DNA of 64,000 nucleotides from NCBI GenBank assembly GCA_964016985.1, contig OZ024823.1, positions 136,544,112 through 136,608,111 of the forward strand. Direction: 5' to 3'. The notes under the pieces were generated by a model that did no database searches, was not told where the DNA came from, and saw only the letters and a program-made list of their open reading frames with translations. The translations under genes and the position numbers were made by a program. The DNA comes from Anodontia alba. Its lineage: Eukaryota > Mollusca > Bivalvia > Lucinida > Lucinidae. Of this stretch, positions 61,287 through 64,000 are shown piece after piece (the first letter of the stretch is position 1; each line of letters opens with the position of its first letter).

Positions 61287-61398
61287 ATATGATGTACTAA
61301 GAAGTGCACAAACATCATTTCAAGTTGTTTGTAAAGTTTTATAGATGATGTCCAGGAGCTACAATCACAGAATATAGTTTACCAATGACACCAACCAA

Positions 61399-61622
61399 TA
61401 GACTGGCTCTAGTCTCCAGTGACTAAATATTTTTCTCATAATCCTGTTTGATAATCTACTAAAATAATAAAACCCAAAAAATATCATGACTATAAAGGCT
61501 GGTCACTAGACCAGCCTTTATAGTCATGATATTATTTTGGTTTTATTTTAGTAGATTATTAAACAGATTATAAGGGAAAAACAAAACAAAATAGTTAGTC
61601 ACTTGAGACTGGAGCCAGTCTA
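61399..61622. mobile_element. Family J near-complete palindrome, TA-flanked
   Basis: TAGACTGGCTCTAGTCTCC to GAGACTGGAGCCAGTCTA. ATCATGACTATAAAGGCTGG twice in inverted order around TCACTAGACC. Arms about 105 bp. Confidence 0.83.
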
Positions 61623-62042
61623 ACCAACCAAGATAGACTGAACAAAAGCCACAACTTGAACCCAAGAAAAAGGAAAACAACCAGCTTCCTTTTCCCTAAC
61701 AAGGACTTTAGGGGTAGACATTTCTCTGACCGGTTTCTCCTAAAATTTCAAGGAATCTATGAGGAACTTTGAACGTGTATTATTTGTGAAATCAACATGT
61801 GTTTGTGGCTTTTTGATAGTCAGAAAATTAATTATGGCAAAAGAAACATCAGCTTTTATAAACTTTTCCCAGAAATGCTATTCGCCGCCAACTGTTTTCA
61901 AGGACACGACAACTGACACGAAGAACATGTGTAAATTCTTGTTTGATCGTCAATAAGCAAGTAAAAGTTGCATTTTATTTTTCCGAGAACTATCTTACAT
62001 GATGTGCATAGTTTATCTTTATTGGCAAAGCAGGGTATGGAG

Positions 62043-62242
62043 TAGACTGGCTCCAGTCTCTAGTAGCTAAACATTTTTGTTCTTGTAATCCTGTTTGCTA
62101 ATCCACTAAAATAAAACCAAAATAATATCATGACTATAAAGGCTGGTCCATGCAGCCTTTATAGTCATGATATTTTTTTAAGTGGATTATCAAACAGGAT
62201 TACGAGAAAAATATTTAGTCACTGAAGACTGGAGCCAGTCTA
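62043..62242. mobile_element. Family J near-complete palindrome, TA-flanked
   Basis: TAGACTGGCTCCAGTCTC to ACTGGAGCCAGTCTA. Centre GGCTGGTCCATGCAGCC has a small deletion on the right. Only 421 bp from the previous J copy, same orientation. Confidence 0.83.
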
Positions 62243-62317
62243 GGTATGGAGTATCATGTGTGTTCTACAAATCTACTATACCATTTTATTAATTCTAGTT
62301 TTTTAACTTCGCCTGAG

Positions 62318-63275
62318 AAGCAAGGAGAAGTTAGTTTGCTTTTCGCTTTTCGTCTTTCAGAAGTTAGTTTGCTTTTCGCTTTTTGCTTTTCGTCTTTCAG
62401 AAGTTAGTATGCATTTCGCTTTTCGCTTTTCGTCTTTCAGAAGTTAGTTTGCTTTTCGCTTTTCGCTTTTCGTCTTTCAGAAGTTAGTTTGCTTTTCGCT
62501 TTTCGCTTTTCAATCATAGGTCTGTTTCATTTCATGTTGTAACTGTTAAGTGTCTGAGTACATGAAAGAGTTAGTGAGTGTCTGAGTGAGTGAGTGAGTT
62601 AGAAAGTGAGTGAGTTAGTTTTTTACGTCAATCTAACAGCTCATGACATATGCAGACGTTCATTTGGTCAAAGTCAATATTATTTTTGTTTTTCGCTTTT
62701 CGTTTTTCGCTTTTCGTTTTTCGCTTTTCGATAATAGGTGTGCTTCATGTTCTTACTGTTAAGTATCTGAGTATTTGAGTGAGTGAGTGTTTGAGTGAGC
62801 GAGTGAGTGAGTTAGAAAATGAGTGTTTTACGTCAATCAAACAGCTCATGAAATGAGCAGACGTTCATTTGGTCAAAGTCTAGATCCTTTTTGTTTTTCG
62901 CTTTTCGCTTTTCGTTTTTCGCTTTTCGCTTTTCGTTTTTCGCTTTTCGCTTTTCGTTTTTCGCTTTTCGCTTTTCGATCATAGGTCTGTGTCATGTTGT
63001 TACTGTTATCTGCGTACATGAATACGTGAGTGTCTGAGTGAGTGAGTGAGTTTGAAAATGAGTGAGTGTTTTACGTCAATCAAACAGCTCATGCCATATG
63101 CAGACGTTCATTTCGTCAAAGTCTAGATTCTTTTTGTTTTTCGCTGAAAGACGAAAAGCAAAAAGCGAAAAGCGAAAAGCAAACTAACTTCTGAAAGACG
63201 AAAAGCGAAAAGCGAAAAGCACACTAACTTCTGAAAGACGAAAAGCGAAAAGCAAACTTCTCCTTGCTCGACTGA
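62318..63275. repeat. Inverted TTTTCGC minisatellite complex
   Basis: Left block (62330-62515): about five repeats of AGAAGTTAGTTTGCTTTTCG CTTTTCGTCTTTC. Right block (63145-63262) is its reverse complement (GAAAGACGAAAAGCGAAAAG, AAACTAACTTCT). Outermost, AAGCAAGGAGAAGTT faces AACTTCTCCTTGCT. Between them are three units (ACGTCAATCAAACAGCTCAT at 62625, 62830 and 63073) with GAGTGAGTGAGTG stretches and more TTTTCGC runs. Frames inside are repeat artefacts. Confidence 0.82.
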
Positions 63276-63335
63276 GACTTGATTTGGAAAGAAGCTGCAA
63301 ATTGTGATTGTGCTGTTTTCACTTAAAACACCAAT

Positions 63336-63500
63336 CACATCAGACAGTATTTTGATTTTTTTTAAAAGAAAATAAGACTTGAATTTTCATAAGGATTGTC
63401 TGCCAAACAGACGATTCACACGAAATTTCAAGTCTTATTTTTTCTGGAAAAAAAACCCCACAAAACATTACAATGTCGTCTGCTACAGATTGTGCACTTT
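63336..63500. repeat. Family H-like hairpin
   Basis: AAATAAGACTTGAATTTTCA, GGATTGTCTGCC / CAGACGATTCACACGAAATT, TCAAGTCTTATTTTTTCTGG, then ACAATGTCGTCTGCTACAG. Core of H without the TTAA ends. Confidence 0.6.
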
Positions 63501-63571
63501 AAGGATGAAGTCTGCAAACTTTCAACTATGTATAAGTCTGACTCATTAACAGAAAACATCTCCCGTGTCTT

Positions 63572-63787
63572 TTAACGCTTAGCACTCTGCGTGAAATTTT
63601 CAGCAGACGACATTTTGAAATATTTTCTTATTTTTCCCAGAAAACAGGATTGGACATTTCATGCAAATTATCTCCTTTGGAGACAATTTGCATGACATGT
63701 CAAATTCTGTTTTCTGGAAAAAAAAAAATAGACCAATAATCACAAATTTGTCGTCTGCTGAATTAGCCCAGAGAGTGGTAAAGTTAA
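63572..63787. mobile_element. Family H element, TTAA-flanked, best copy
   Basis: TTAACGCTTAGCACTCTGCG to GAGAGTGGTAAAGTTAA. Concentric inverted words: TTCAGCAGACGACA / TGTCGTCTGCTGAA, CCAGAAAACAGGATTGGACA / AATTCTGTTTTCTGG and TTTCATGCAAATTATCTCC / GGAGACAATTTGCATGACAT. Most of the 216 bp can fold on itself. No open frame of note. Confidence 0.82.
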
Positions 63788-64000
63788 ATTATCGCATGAC
63801 AAGTACGGTAACTGGAATTTTCAAAGTAATTTTTCCCTGATTGCTCTGAAACATCAAAGGTGACAAGCGCAGAAAATATGGTAAAAGCAGCCAGCAGGGA
63901 TCATCCGTTTAACTATAACTGATAAGTGAATTTTGTTATAAAATGTTTATTATTTATATATCACCTTTGGTTTTTGACATCTGTACAATCTAATAGCTGT

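Overview
This window looks like non-coding, repeat-dense DNA from an animal nuclear genome, most likely a bivalve mollusc. It is AT-rich and rich in microsatellites. Its dispersed hairpin repeats, its arrays of about 150 bp and 470 bp units, its tRNA-derived SINE and its reverse-transcriptase relics resemble sequences I know from bivalve genomes. I cannot name the species. I found no convincing host protein-coding gene. Nearly all open frames are under 120 codons and lie inside hairpin elements, arrays or low-complexity DNA.

Most of what can be supported is non-autonomous mobile DNA. For reference I label the recurrent families by letter. A: foldback with tips CAT(N)ACGAAAACA. B1 and B2: TA-flanked elements with tips CAGT(C/T)GAACCTCG, pogo/Tigger-like. 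C: about 108 bp palindromes built of AACGTC words, tips CCCAGC. D: about 107 bp palindromes with CGGGCCGTTATCGG, tips also CCCAGC. E: about 235 bp elements carrying two CTGATCAG hairpins. F, G, H: TTAA-flanked elements with a central hairpin. I: elements with a GAATTTGCTCCC hairpin. J: about 205 bp TA-flanked near-complete palindromes. P: an element with a hAT-like tip. Q: a 500 bp TTAA element. R: a 239 bp element with tips GGCCCAGTTGTTCAAAG. O: a longer dispersed repeat that repeatedly serves as a landing site for A and D.

Layout: 0-9 kb holds scattered A, B, D, E and I copies and a CATGCTCAAC foldback. 9-16 kb holds J ends, B1, C, F, B2, E, paired D copies, an O copy carrying nested A and D, and Q. 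17-20.5 kb holds another O copy with nested A, two reverse-transcriptase relics and a tandem array of about 150 bp units. 21-27 kb holds O, H, A, C, a retroposon tail, a SINE, and E with a nested D. 27.3-28.2 kb holds a 70 bp tandem array inside inverted arms. 28-38 kb holds F, G, H, I, E, A and R, foldbacks and microsatellites. 39.6-42 kb holds a five-unit array of about 470 bp units. 42-55 kb holds C, E, F, G, I, J, P and B elements, including nested pairs. 55-64 kb holds E, F, G, H, D and J and an inverted TTTTCGC minisatellite.

The most informative signals are: (1) one palindrome (45244-45332) whose right arm appears to have been rewritten from its left arm; (2) co-varying arms in other hairpins; (3) unfilled paralogous sites giving a 2 bp target duplication for C and D, and apparently none for A; (4) higher-order structure in the tandem arrays. 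All family assignments come from reading this window and general knowledge of transposon classes. No search or alignment was run.
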